7,879 nucleotides of DNA from Nanobdellota archaeon (GTDB lineage: Archaea > Nanobdellota > Nanobdellia > SCGC-AAA011-G17 > ARS1403). Of the stretch, positions 1 to 5,547 are shown piece by piece. Numbering within the stretch: the stretch's first letter is position 1; every line of letters starts with the position of its first letter. Location: the NCBI GenBank assembly GCA_018831025.1, contig JAHJRB010000013.1:1-7879 (forward strand), given 5' to 3'. The translations under genes and the position numbers were made by a program. The notes under the pieces were generated by a model. That model was not told the DNA's origin. It made no database searches and saw nothing but the letters and a program-made list of their open reading frames with translations.

Positions 1-183
1 AGTTCCAACAACAAAAGCAAACATTAAGGTTCCTATAATAAGAGGTAAAGGAAAACTAACTTTAATTATAGCATATCCTGCATTAGCAGCTATAATCTCA
101 ACTAATTTACTAAAGCTAATCCCCAAAACAACTCCAATTCCTCCTCCTACTAATCCTAGTATCCCTGATTCAATAAAAAATAT
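1..183 (-). pseudogene. FtsX/MacB-like ABC transporter permease, N-terminally truncated fragment (continues off left edge)
   Basis: Reading the minus strand from about 183 down to 1 gives an uninterrupted frame. It starts IFFIESGILGLVGGGIG, continues with a hydrophobic run and SKLVEII, and ends LIIGTLMFAFVVGT at the window edge. The ESGxxGLxGGxxGxxLG signature followed by a second hydrophobic helix is typical of the C-terminal FtsX domain of MacB-type ABC permeases, inner-membrane subunits that work with an ATPase partner in export or in mechanical coupling across the membrane. The homology stops at about 175-183, where plus-strand helicase coding begins. The frame stays open antisense to the helicase, but no start codon or permease-like sequence is visible there. 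The gene has therefore lost its N-terminal TM helix and extracytoplasmic domain. The rest of the C-terminus should lie left of the window. The family assignment is fairly secure; whether the break is biological or an assembly chimera cannot be decided here. Confidence 0.75.
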
Positions 184-1573
184 AGCACAGGGTGGTGAAT
201 TCAATAGTTTTGATTTAAATGTCTTCTTTTCTGCCGATGGTGAAGGAAAAAATGCAAAATTTACTTATGAAAATGAAGTTCAAAAGTGGCTCGATTTAAT
301 AAGAGGTTCTTATTTAGAAACAACATTAGATAATTTAAAACTCGGAGCAAAAAAACCTCCATTTCCTTTTTCAGATACTCTTTTTTTGAATGTATTAATC
401 CATACTTTTTGGTATCTTCCTAAAGTAAATTCCTGTCATGCTATGTATAATTTATTGCAACAAAAGCAAAATAAATTCTATCACGATTATAAAATAATTG
501 TAGCCGCAGGAACAAGTGCAGGAATAGGACTTGCAGCAATAAACCCTGTTAGAGATGCTATGGACGATCCTCTAAAAACCAAGACCATTACTCTTTCATG
601 TGGAAAATTAACAACAGGTGTTACTATTTCTCCTTGGTCGGGAGTTTTTATGCTTAGAAATTTAAATAGTCCAGAAACATATTTTCAAACTGCTTTTAGA
701 GTTCAATCCCCTTGGGTAATCAAAAACCCTGATGGGAAATCTCCTAATAAAGAAGAAATAATGAAAAAAGAGTGTTATGTTTTTGATTTCGCTCCAGATA
801 GAGCATTAAGACAGATTTCAGAGTATAGTTGTAATTTGAATATTGACGAATCAATAGACCCTGAAAAAAAAGTTAAAGAGTTTATTGATTTTCTTCCAAT
901 TTTAGCTTATGATGGAAGCGAAATGAAACAGATTGATGCCGCAGGAGTTCTTGAAATGGCTATGAGTGGAACAACCTCAACACTATTAGCTAGAAAATGG
1001 GAAAGTGCTTTATTAGTTAATGTAGATAATCAAACTTTAGAAAGATTGTTAAAAAATCCTAAAGCGATGGAAGCCTTAATGAGCATAGAAGGTTTTAGAA
1101 ATTTAAATAAGGATATTGAAACAATAATAAATAAATCTGAATCTGTTAAAAAAACTAAGAAAAAACTTGCCGAAGATGGAGATATTTCTCCTAAAGAGAA
1201 GAAAAAACTTTCTGATGAAGAGAAAGAATACATGAGTAAAAGAAAAGAGATACAACAAAAACTTATAAAATTCGCAACGAGAATTCCTATTTTTATGTAT
1301 TTAACCGATTATAGAGAGAAAACATTAAAAGATGTCATCACTAAATTAGAACCTGCTTTATTTAAGAAAGTTACAGGTTTAACAGTCAAAGATTTTGAGT
1401 TACTTGTAAGTTTAGGTTTATTTAACAATAATAGAATGAATGAGGCGGTTTTTGCATTTAGAAGATATGAAGAAGCAAGCTTATCTTATACAGGAATAAG
1501 CAAACACAAAGGCAAAGATGTTGGAGGATATGACACCATCATTACAGCTGAAGAATTTAACAAAAATAGATGA
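167..1573 (+). pseudogene. Restriction-type SF2 (DEAD/DEAH) helicase, C-terminal part, 5'-truncated
   Basis: The plus-strand frame is open from base 2 to the TGA at 1571-1573 with no ATG or GTG before the helicase-like sequence, so the TTG at 386 is not a credible start. Helicase-like coding begins near 167 (NIAQGGEFNSFDLNVFFSADG) and runs about 468 codons. Visible elements are a RecA2 strand IIVAAGT (497-517), motif V TTGVT (611-625) and a motif-VI-like QTAFRVQSPW (686-715). A conserved-looking stretch IRNPDGK-like/YVFDFAPDRALRQI follows, then a charged coiled-coil linker (about 1090-1260) and a helical C-terminus. The ensemble matches the motor subunit of large restriction enzymes related to type III or type I/IIG systems, which translocate on DNA using ATP. 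RecA1 with Walker A and B, and any nuclease domain, are missing because the gene is cut at the junction with the permease fragment. It is almost certainly not functional as it stands unless fused to an upstream part outside this assembly. Confidence 0.75.
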
Positions 1574-1688
1574 TAAAATTGGCTAGATAGTCTATAAATT
1601 ATATGACTTAACCCCTGAAGAGATTAAAATTGTTAAGGAATTTCATGAAATGTTAAATCATCAACAAATGGGAAATAAACAAAAATGA
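1566..1688 (+). pseudogene. Remnant of an N6-adenine DNA methylase C-terminus (internal TAG)
   Basis: In the frame one base on from the helicase, 1566-1688 reads IDDKIG, then TAG at 1584-1586, then IVYKLYDLTPEEIKIVKEF and a short tail to TGA at 1686-1688. The pattern (I)DxxIDxxVYxLYxLTxEEIxIV is the usual extreme C-terminus of Eco57I-type and other N6-adenine restriction methylases. Here the expected DQ/DE position after KI is replaced by G-stop, and no catalytic NPPY or SAM-binding motif lies upstream, because that region is the helicase end. It is best read as a deletion scar in which the methylase body was lost and about 40 codons of tail survive. The terminal TGA overlaps the next gene's ATG in an ATGA arrangement, which suggests the nuclease once followed the methylase in an operon. 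Assignment rests on a short motif, so confidence is moderate. Confidence 0.55.
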
Positions 1689-2353
1689 AACCAACATATA
1701 AAGTATCACCAAGCTCATTGAATTTAATGCTAGAATGTCCTAGATGTTTTTGGTTACAATTAGTAAAGAAAGAAAGAAGACCACCAACTCCTTTCCCATC
1801 ATTACCTTCTGGAATGGATAAAGTTCTAAAAGAACATTTTGACAGGTTTATGGAAAAAAATAAACTCCCCCCAGAACTTAACGAATTAAAGGGTTATAAA
1901 TTATTTAATGATAAAGAATTATTAAAAGTTTGGAGAAGCAATTTCAAAGGTCTTCAATACTTAGATAAAAAATCAAATATTCTTTTAAGAGGAGCAATTG
2001 ATAATATTTTAACAAGAGGAAAAAAACTAATAGTCCTAGATTACAAAACAAGAGGATATCCCCTAAAAGAAGATACTCATGAACATTATATTAATCAAAT
2101 GAATCTTTATAACTTTTTATTAAGAAAAAATAATTACCAAACAGAAGATTACACTTATTTATTATTTTATTATCCAAATTCAGTAACAAAAACAGGAGAA
2201 GTTATATTTGACACAAAACTAATAAAAATTAAAACAGACCCAAAAAGAGGAGAAAATGTGTTTAAAAAAGCTATTAAGATACTTCAAGTGGAAAATCCTC
2301 CAAAAGCTAATAAAGAATGCAAATTTTGTAAATACAAAAATGAAAATTTATGA
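1685..2353 (+). CDS. PD-(D/E)XK nuclease with four-cysteine (Fe-S type) clamp, Cas4/RecB-like
   Basis: The 222-aa protein has the full layout of a RecB/Cas4-type nuclease. C18-P-R-C21 lies near the N-terminus, followed by H51 in a helix (motif I-like), G103-A-I-D106 (GxxD), L118-D119-Y-K121-T (the D-xK active site), Q138-M-N-L-Y142 (QxxxY motif) and C212-K-F-C215 at the end. The cysteine pairs at both termini fit a 4Fe-4S cluster that staples the fold, as in Cas4 and AddB, although a 2+2 arrangement differs from the usual 1+3 of Cas4. The expected activity is Mg/Mn-dependent DNA end processing in the cytoplasm. No CRISPR array, Cas1 or Cas2 is nearby, so a role in virus or plasmid DNA processing is more likely than CRISPR adaptation. 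The start ATG overlaps the TGA of the methylase remnant, and the stop lies inside the next gene, so it heads a compact operon. A CRISPR-independent Cas4-like family is the best label. Confidence 0.85.
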   Translation: MKPTYKVSPSSLNLMLECPRCFWLQLVKKERRPPTPFPSLPSGMDKVLKEHFDRFMEKNKLPPELNELKGYKLFNDKELLKVWRSNFKGLQYLDKKSNILLRGAIDNILTRGKKLIVLDYKTRGYPLKEDTHEHYINQMNLYNFLLRKNNYQTEDYTYLLFYYPNSVTKTGEVIFDTKLIKIKTDPKRGENVFKKAIKILQVENPPKANKECKFCKYKNENL

Positions 2354-2615
2354 ATTATTATTTGGTGCATTATCTGTAGTTAGTTTCATATTAGCATTTA
2401 GATTTGAGGATAGACTCGATAGAATATCAGCAGTTTTTGCAGGATTCTTAATTCTTATTGTAGTTTATTTAAGCTCTTATATGAAAGATATCAAAGAAAC
2501 AGCAGAATCTTCTTCTTCTGAAATTAAAAAATTAGAAGAAAAAGTAAAAATTTATGAAAGAATAGCAGAACATAATGTAAGAATAAAAAATTTAGAAAAA
2601 GGAGGTAAAAAATGA
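2340..2615 (+). CDS. Small membrane protein with two TM helices and C-terminal coiled coil
   Basis: The preferred start is ATG 2340, giving 91 aa. Longer in-frame starts from 2256 lie wholly inside the nuclease gene and encode no plausible membrane topology. Residues 4-20 and 30-47 are hydrophobic and separated by a charged RFEDRLDR turn, which predicts a helical hairpin with both ends on the same side. Residues about 58-88 are a heptad-like Lys/Glu helix (EIKKLEEKVKIYERIAEH). The gene overlaps the nuclease by 14 bp and ends in an ATGA overlap with the next ORF, so translation is probably coupled. The size and two-TM-plus-coil shape recall holins, phage-type membrane anchors and small scaffold proteins, but there is no motif that fixes a function. 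A strong Shine-Dalgarno sequence for the following gene is embedded in its last codons. Confidence 0.7.
   Translation: MKIYELLFGALSVVSFILAFRFEDRLDRISAVFAGFLILIVVYLSSYMKDIKETAESSSSEIKKLEEKVKIYERIAEHNVRIKNLEKGGKK
2601..2606 (+). promoter_or_regulatory. Strong Shine-Dalgarno for the 36-aa membrane peptide
   Basis: GGAGGT, preceded by AA, lies 5 bases before ATG 2612 and inside the 3' end of the preceding gene. It is the best ribosome binding site in the whole cassette and supports translation of the very short downstream ORF. Confidence 0.7.
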
Positions 2616-2722
2616 ATAAAAGAGGTAAAGAATCTTTAGAAGATGGAATTATTGCAATTGTTAAAATAGGACTTATATTGTTTGTAGGGTATTTAATCCT
2701 TAAAGCTATACAAGGTGCATAA
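2612..2722 (+). CDS. 36-aa single-TM peptide
   Basis: This short ORF reads MNKRGKESLEDG, then a hydrophobic helix from about residue 13 to 33 (IIAIVKIGLILFVGYLILKAI), and ends QGA. It has an N-terminal basic/acidic head and a single membrane span, probably head-in. The ATG shares ATGA with the previous gene's stop and is preceded by a near-perfect GGAGGT at a spacing of 5. The next ATG follows the stop by only 2 bases. Such tiny membrane proteins are common in archaeal viruses (virion membrane or egress proteins) and as regulators or toxins in bacteria. No family can be assigned. The strong ribosome binding site and the tight packing are the reasons to accept it as a gene. Confidence 0.65.
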   Translation: MNKRGKESLEDGIIAIVKIGLILFVGYLILKAIQGA

Positions 2723-2724
2723 GA

Positions 2725-2805
2725 ATGAATATTAAAGAATTTAATAAAACAAACAAGAGGAGACAAAAGCAGGTTGGTTTAGCTTTAAAAAAAATTGCTA
2801 TTTGA
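2725..2805 (+). CDS. Short ORF running into an A8 tract; probable N-terminus of the metallopeptidase in another frame
   Basis: ATG 2725 follows an AAGGTG Shine-Dalgarno-like site (2712-2717) and encodes a basic 26-residue peptide: MNIKEFNKTNKRRQKQ, then VGLALKKIAI, then TGA. At 2787-2794 it crosses eight consecutive A. One base fewer in this tract would fuse LALKK directly to LLFEENKIIW of the following gene. The downstream frame has a stop (TAA 2786-2788) just before its only possible start, TTG 2795, which has no well-placed Shine-Dalgarno. The simplest explanation is that this ORF is the true 5' end of the peptidase gene. The frame would be broken either by a homopolymer sequencing or assembly error, or by transcriptional slippage or +1 frameshifting at the A tract. 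It could also be a genuine leader peptide. Confidence 0.45.
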   Translation: MNIKEFNKTNKRRQKQVGLALKKIAI

Positions 2806-3253
2806 AGAAAACAAAATTATATGGGATTCTGAATTTAAAACTATTAAACATATAGACTTAGTTAACTGGTTTAAAAAAATACCAAAAAAATGGATCAATG
2901 ATATTCCTAATTTTTATGTTAAATATTTATGGAATGATCCTGAAATAAACACAGAAGGTTTTTTCTCTGAAGATGAAGACAAATATGTTATCTATCTAAA
3001 AGAAATTTCTTCAAAAAAGGAAATAAAATACGTTTTTTATCATGAAGTAGGACATTTAATCTGGAGATTTCTCTCAAAAAAACAAAAAGATGAATTTATA
3101 GCTAATATTGATGAGTGTGATATTCTTCAAGCAAAAGATTGTTTAAGAAAAAACCCTTATTGGGACTATGAACAAACTTGTAAAAATTTTTACAATGAAA
3201 TATTTGCTTGGAAATTTGCGGAATCTATGGAAAATGAAGGTAAAAGAATTTGA
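2795..3253 (+). CDS. HExxH zinc metallopeptidase-like protein
   Basis: The frame carries FYHEVGHLIW, with H83-E84-V-G-H87 (numbered from TTG 2795) in a hydrophobic helix as expected for a zincin active site. About 50 residues later NEIFAWKFAE gives E135, a plausible third zinc ligand, as in gluzincin-type and ImmA/IrrE- or phage-type peptidases. A strand-like YVIYLKEI precedes the helix, as in the usual zincin sheet. The whole frame is 152 aa, small for a secreted protease and with no signal peptide. A cytoplasmic or virion-processing role is therefore likelier, possibly cleaving a repressor (ImmA-like) or a structural protein. The start is uncertain: TTG 2795 is weak, and the N-terminus may instead come from ATG 2725 after a frame change in the A8 tract. 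The 3' end overlaps the next gene by 20 bp. The fold is confident; the family and substrate are unknown. Confidence 0.65.
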   Translation: MLFEENKIIWDSEFKTIKHIDLVNWFKKIPKKWINDIPNFYVKYLWNDPEINTEGFFSEDEDKYVIYLKEISSKKEIKYVFYHEVGHLIWRFLSKKQKDEFIANIDECDILQAKDCLRKNPYWDYEQTCKNFYNEIFAWKFAESMENEGKRI

Positions 3254-3812
3254 TAAAATACAAGAAGAATTAGAAAATTTAGAAGATCTATTTAGAAATA
3301 AAAAAATAACACAAAAAGAATATATAAAAAAACATGAGAAATTAGACAAAAAATTAACTTCTGCTAAAAATTACAAAAGATTTGATTCTAAAATTGAATT
3401 TATTAAAGAATCTAGAAAATTAGCAAAAGAATATGCTAAAAAATTTAATGCTCCTAAGTTTATAGAAATAGTTGAAAAAGAGATAGAACATGAAATAGAA
3501 CATTCTAAGATTAATAATAAATATAATTTACCTACAACCTTTGGTTTTATTTATTGGAACAAACCAGGTACATTTCAAGCTTTTGTTGATGTTGAAAATT
3601 TAAGCAAATTAACAAATAACTGGAGCATTTACAAAGATTTTAAATATGATATTGAAATTCTTACATATCCTAAAGACCCTAGTCCAGGAGATAAAAAATC
3701 CTTGAAAAGGCTAAAAAAAAGAATTAATAATAGTAATGAGTTAAAAGATAGCGAGAAAGAAAAATTGATTAATGTGATTGGTAAAAATGGTATGGGTAAA
3801 TCGGTACTATAG
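3234..3812 (+). CDS. Charged helical protein with HExEH motif and SHOCT-like N-terminus
   Basis: ATG 3234 gives 192 aa. It lies 20 bp inside the end of the peptidase gene, and in-frame starts further upstream would only translate peptidase sequence. Residues 8-42 (LENLEDLFRNKKITQKEYIKKHEKL) resemble the SHOCT pattern of a helix, a short IT turn and a second helix. A long Lys/Glu helix follows and includes H86-E87-I-E-H90, formally an HExxH motif. Then comes a beta-like section (FGFIYWNKPGTFQAFVDV), a YPKDPSPGDKKSLKRL segment and a helical tail. The metal-binding motif may be real or a by-product of a glutamate-rich helix, because no clear third ligand is visible. The last residues read GKNGMGKSVL, which looks like a P-loop but sits at the very end and overlaps the next gene. 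I do not recognise the family; its position between a peptidase and a small basic protein suggests a cassette-specific role. Confidence 0.6.
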   Translation: MKVKEFDKIQEELENLEDLFRNKKITQKEYIKKHEKLDKKLTSAKNYKRFDSKIEFIKESRKLAKEYAKKFNAPKFIEIVEKEIEHEIEHSKINNKYNLPTTFGFIYWNKPGTFQAFVDVENLSKLTNNWSIYKDFKYDIEILTYPKDPSPGDKKSLKRLKKRINNSNELKDSEKEKLINVIGKNGMGKSVL

Positions 3813-4086
3813 AAAAGGAAGAATTGTAAGTGGACATAGAAGGAGAATTCTTAAAAGAAAATTTTCTTTCAAACCCCTGATTAGAACAATTAATGAAGGA
3901 AAGGAAATTTATGACAAAAGTAAAGAAATTTATGAAGATTTAAGAGATTTAAATAATTTTATTTATAGTTCTGATGGAGAAAAAGAAAAAATAATAATTG
4001 AGCATTGCTTAGGAATAGGAATGCCTTATATTGAAGCAATAACAATAGCAGAGAAGGTTTTAGAAGAATATTACAAAAATCAATGA
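3787..4086 (+). CDS. Small basic protein with YYRKGxxVxGHxRR motif
   Basis: From ATG 3787 the product is 99 aa (an in-frame TTG at 3778 is a less likely start). Residues 6-20 read RYYRKGRIVSGHRRR, a short basic beta-hairpin motif of the Y-x-R-K-(D)G-x-x-V-x-G-H-x-R type seen in many small phage, plasmid and secreted proteins. It is followed by a basic linker, a helical charged segment (INEGKEIYDKSKEIYEDLRDLNNF) and a C-terminal helix (AITIAEKVLEEYYKN). The strongly basic N-terminus suggests nucleic acid or cell-surface binding, but this is inference. The gene overlaps the preceding one by 26 bp in another frame and is the last of the packed plus-strand cassette. An intergenic region of 155 bp follows. 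No named family can be assigned. Confidence 0.6.
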   Translation: MVWVNRYYRKGRIVSGHRRRILKRKFSFKPLIRTINEGKEIYDKSKEIYEDLRDLNNFIYSSDGEKEKIIIEHCLGIGMPYIEAITIAEKVLEEYYKNQ

Positions 4087-4101
4087 TTATTCGCTTTCCA
4101 C

Positions 4102-4160
4102 TTATGGTCTTTCGGAACTACTGGACCAATAAAAAAGTTTATTAATCCTTTATTCTTTAT
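4102..4160 (+). terminator. Possible transcription terminator after the small-gene cassette
   Basis: TTATGGTC (4102-4109) can pair with GACCAATAA (4124-4132) over 8 bp with one bulged A and a 14-nt loop. The T-rich stretch 4137-4160 comes after it. Archaeal termination relies mostly on T-runs, and the position after the last cassette gene fits. The stem is weak, so this is tentative. Confidence 0.25.
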
Positions 4161-4164
4161 AATA
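4155..4164 (+). promoter_or_regulatory. TATA-box candidate for the 413-aa gene
   Basis: CTTTATAATA is close to the archaeal TATA consensus and is the best candidate in the 155-bp gap. Transcription would start near 4185-4190, inside the left half of the hairpin at 4173-4232, leaving a leader of about 55 nt with the inner hairpin intact. An alternative AT-rich box at about 4138-4146 would place the start near 4168-4172 and include the whole hairpin. Confidence 0.4.
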
Positions 4165-4172
4165 CATTAAAG

Positions 4173-4232
4173 AGGGTGATAGAGGTGTTAGACCTATGAA
4201 GTTATCTTCTAGGTTTTTAGTTCTATCATCTT
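4173..4232 (+). promoter_or_regulatory. Two-tier inverted repeat / structured leader upstream of the HEPN-like gene
   Basis: Bases 4173-4183 (AGGGTGATAGA) pair with 4222-4232 (TCTATCATCTT) over 11 consecutive positions with two G-T wobbles. Inside, 4190-4201 pairs with 4206-4216 with one bulged T at 4197, one G-T wobble and a TTAT loop. A small asymmetric internal loop separates the two stems. The structure ends 9 bases before ATG 4242. It could be a cis-acting RNA controlling translation, an operator for a dimeric repressor, or part of a small RNA. It is not a tRNA (no T-arm), and its C-box-like GTGATAGA has no matching D box. The pairing is read directly from sequence; the role is unknown. 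Confidence 0.5.
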
Positions 4233-4241
4233 ATACTAAAA

Positions 4242-5483
4242 ATGGAAAAGGAAAACCTATTAAAGGAGATAACTGGGAGTTATTTAAATTCAGAGAATTT
4301 TAATGGTTATCTTCTTTATGATTTGGAACAAGATAAACAAAAAATAATTGAATTAGTTCAAAAAGGAAAAATTGACATTAATTTTGGAGATAAACACTTA
4401 AATTTTTATATTAAAGCATTTGAACCAGATGATATACAAACTCAAATAAATAAAATCAACGATATTGGTTTAAAGAATTGTTGTGCTTATCCATCTAGAA
4501 ATCATTTAAAAGAAAAAGTATATTATGGGAAATTTAAAAATAAGCCATTCACCCGAAAAATTGCACTTGGAGAACCAACATTAAATTTCGCTGTTTTTGA
4601 TTTAAGTGTTTTAGAAATCTATAGAAATGATCCAAGATATTCTTATTCTACTAATGAAATTAGTGGGCAAATTGTGATATCAGATGAATATTATAAATCT
4701 CTCGAAGTAAAGCCCTCGGATAAAATCTTACTTCAAACTTTTGGATTTTGCTACGAAAAAGAAAAATTAAATAGAGCTGTTGCAGTTTTTTATTGTTATT
4801 TATCTAAATTAAGTGAAGAACATCAAAAAATATGGCAAGGTAAATTATTGTCTGGAGATTATTTTTTACATCCAGATTATGCAAGAACTTCTTCAGGAAA
4901 TTGGGCAGAAAAGGAATCAATCTTTACAGCGTTTATTGAAGAACTTCATGTAATCAATGAATTTTCTAAACTAATGGGGAGATCTACTCTTTTTAAAGAG
5001 GATTATAAAAATAATAAACCCAAGGAATTTGGATTTTTAATTAGACCCACGCATAAGGAATTTAACTCTTTTGTTCATTTGTTAGACAAAATGATTTCTG
5101 AAAACATCAATAAAGACTTTTTCATGAATGAAATTGAATGTGATTTTGAAGAAGAAAGAAAAGACGGAAAACTTGTAGTTACTCCAAAGGGTAGTATTAC
5201 TCTTCTAAAAGAATGGATAGACAAAAAAATTACATTATCTGACCCAGAACCAAAGAATAAAATGATTGAAAATTTTAGAAAAATAAGAAAAATACGACAA
5301 CCCCAAGCACATATAGTAAATGATGACATATTTGATCAAAAATATTTCAAAGAGCAGAGGAAATTGATAGTTGAAGCTTATAATTCTATAAGAACTTTAA
5401 GGTTGATGCTAGCAAATCATCCTAAAACAAAGTCTTATGAAGTACCGGATTGGTTGTATAAGGGAAATATATGGACCCATTAA
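4242..5483 (+). CDS. 413-aa protein with C-terminal HEPN-like domain (Rx4H), putative defence protein
   Basis: ATG 4242 is the first start after the hairpin; no Shine-Dalgarno is visible. The N-terminal third is mixed alpha/beta with an unusual CC pair (residues 80-81) and a conserved-looking stretch FTRKIALGEPTLNFAVFDL. The centre contains SEEHQKIWQGKLLSGDYFLHPDY, FTAFIEELHVINEF and EFGFLIRPTHKEFNSFVHLLDKM. The last about 100 residues are helical with R352-Q-P-Q-A-H357 and then DDIFDQKYFKEQRKLIVEAY. An R-x4-H motif between two long helices is the hallmark of HEPN RNases, which cleave RNA in many abortive-infection and toxin systems. The spacing and surrounding helices fit, but the motif is short. 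No TM segment or signal peptide is seen, so the protein should be cytoplasmic. It appears to be co-transcribed with the 103-aa gene downstream. The family looks familiar from bacterial accessory regions, but I cannot name it. Confidence 0.7.
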   Translation: MEKENLLKEITGSYLNSENFNGYLLYDLEQDKQKIIELVQKGKIDINFGDKHLNFYIKAFEPDDIQTQINKINDIGLKNCCAYPSRNHLKEKVYYGKFKNKPFTRKIALGEPTLNFAVFDLSVLEIYRNDPRYSYSTNEISGQIVISDEYYKSLEVKPSDKILLQTFGFCYEKEKLNRAVAVFYCYLSKLSEEHQKIWQGKLLSGDYFLHPDYARTSSGNWAEKESIFTAFIEELHVINEFSKLMGRSTLFKEDYKNNKPKEFGFLIRPTHKEFNSFVHLLDKMISENINKDFFMNEIECDFEEERKDGKLVVTPKGSITLLKEWIDKKITLSDPEPKNKMIENFRKIRKIRQPQAHIVNDDIFDQKYFKEQRKLIVEAYNSIRTLRLMLANHPKTKSYEVPDWLYKGNIWTH

Positions 5484-5547
5484 AAGGTGTTTAAATTGAA
5501 ATTTGAAAAAAATTCAAGAACAAGTAAATATAAAAAAAGAGGAGAAA

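Noticed and set aside
386..388. TTG 386 as the start of a 395-aa helicase protein
   Set aside because: The frame is open with helicase-like sequence upstream from about 167, so the gene is 5'-truncated and the TTG is an internal Leu codon.
1030..1233. Antisense open frame within the helicase
   Set aside because: Ser/Phe-rich composition is what the complement of Lys/Glu-rich coding gives; no start context. The same reasoning removes open antisense frames at 2524-2766, 3143-3349, 5075-5329 and 7458-7652, and the plus-strand frame at 6057-6440 opposite the membrane gene.
2256..2339. N-terminal extension of the two-TM protein inside the nuclease gene
   Set aside because: It only re-reads nuclease codons in another frame; ATG 2340 gives a compact, sensible membrane protein.
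2784..2790. T TTA AAA as a -1 frameshift site
   Set aside because: The downstream peptidase frame requires +1 (or -2), not -1, so the classic heptamer would not join the two frames.
4173..4232. tRNA or box C/D RNA in the gap before 4242
   Set aside because: No T-arm (GGTTCRA), no CCA-proximal acceptor geometry, and no D box; only a hairpin is supported.
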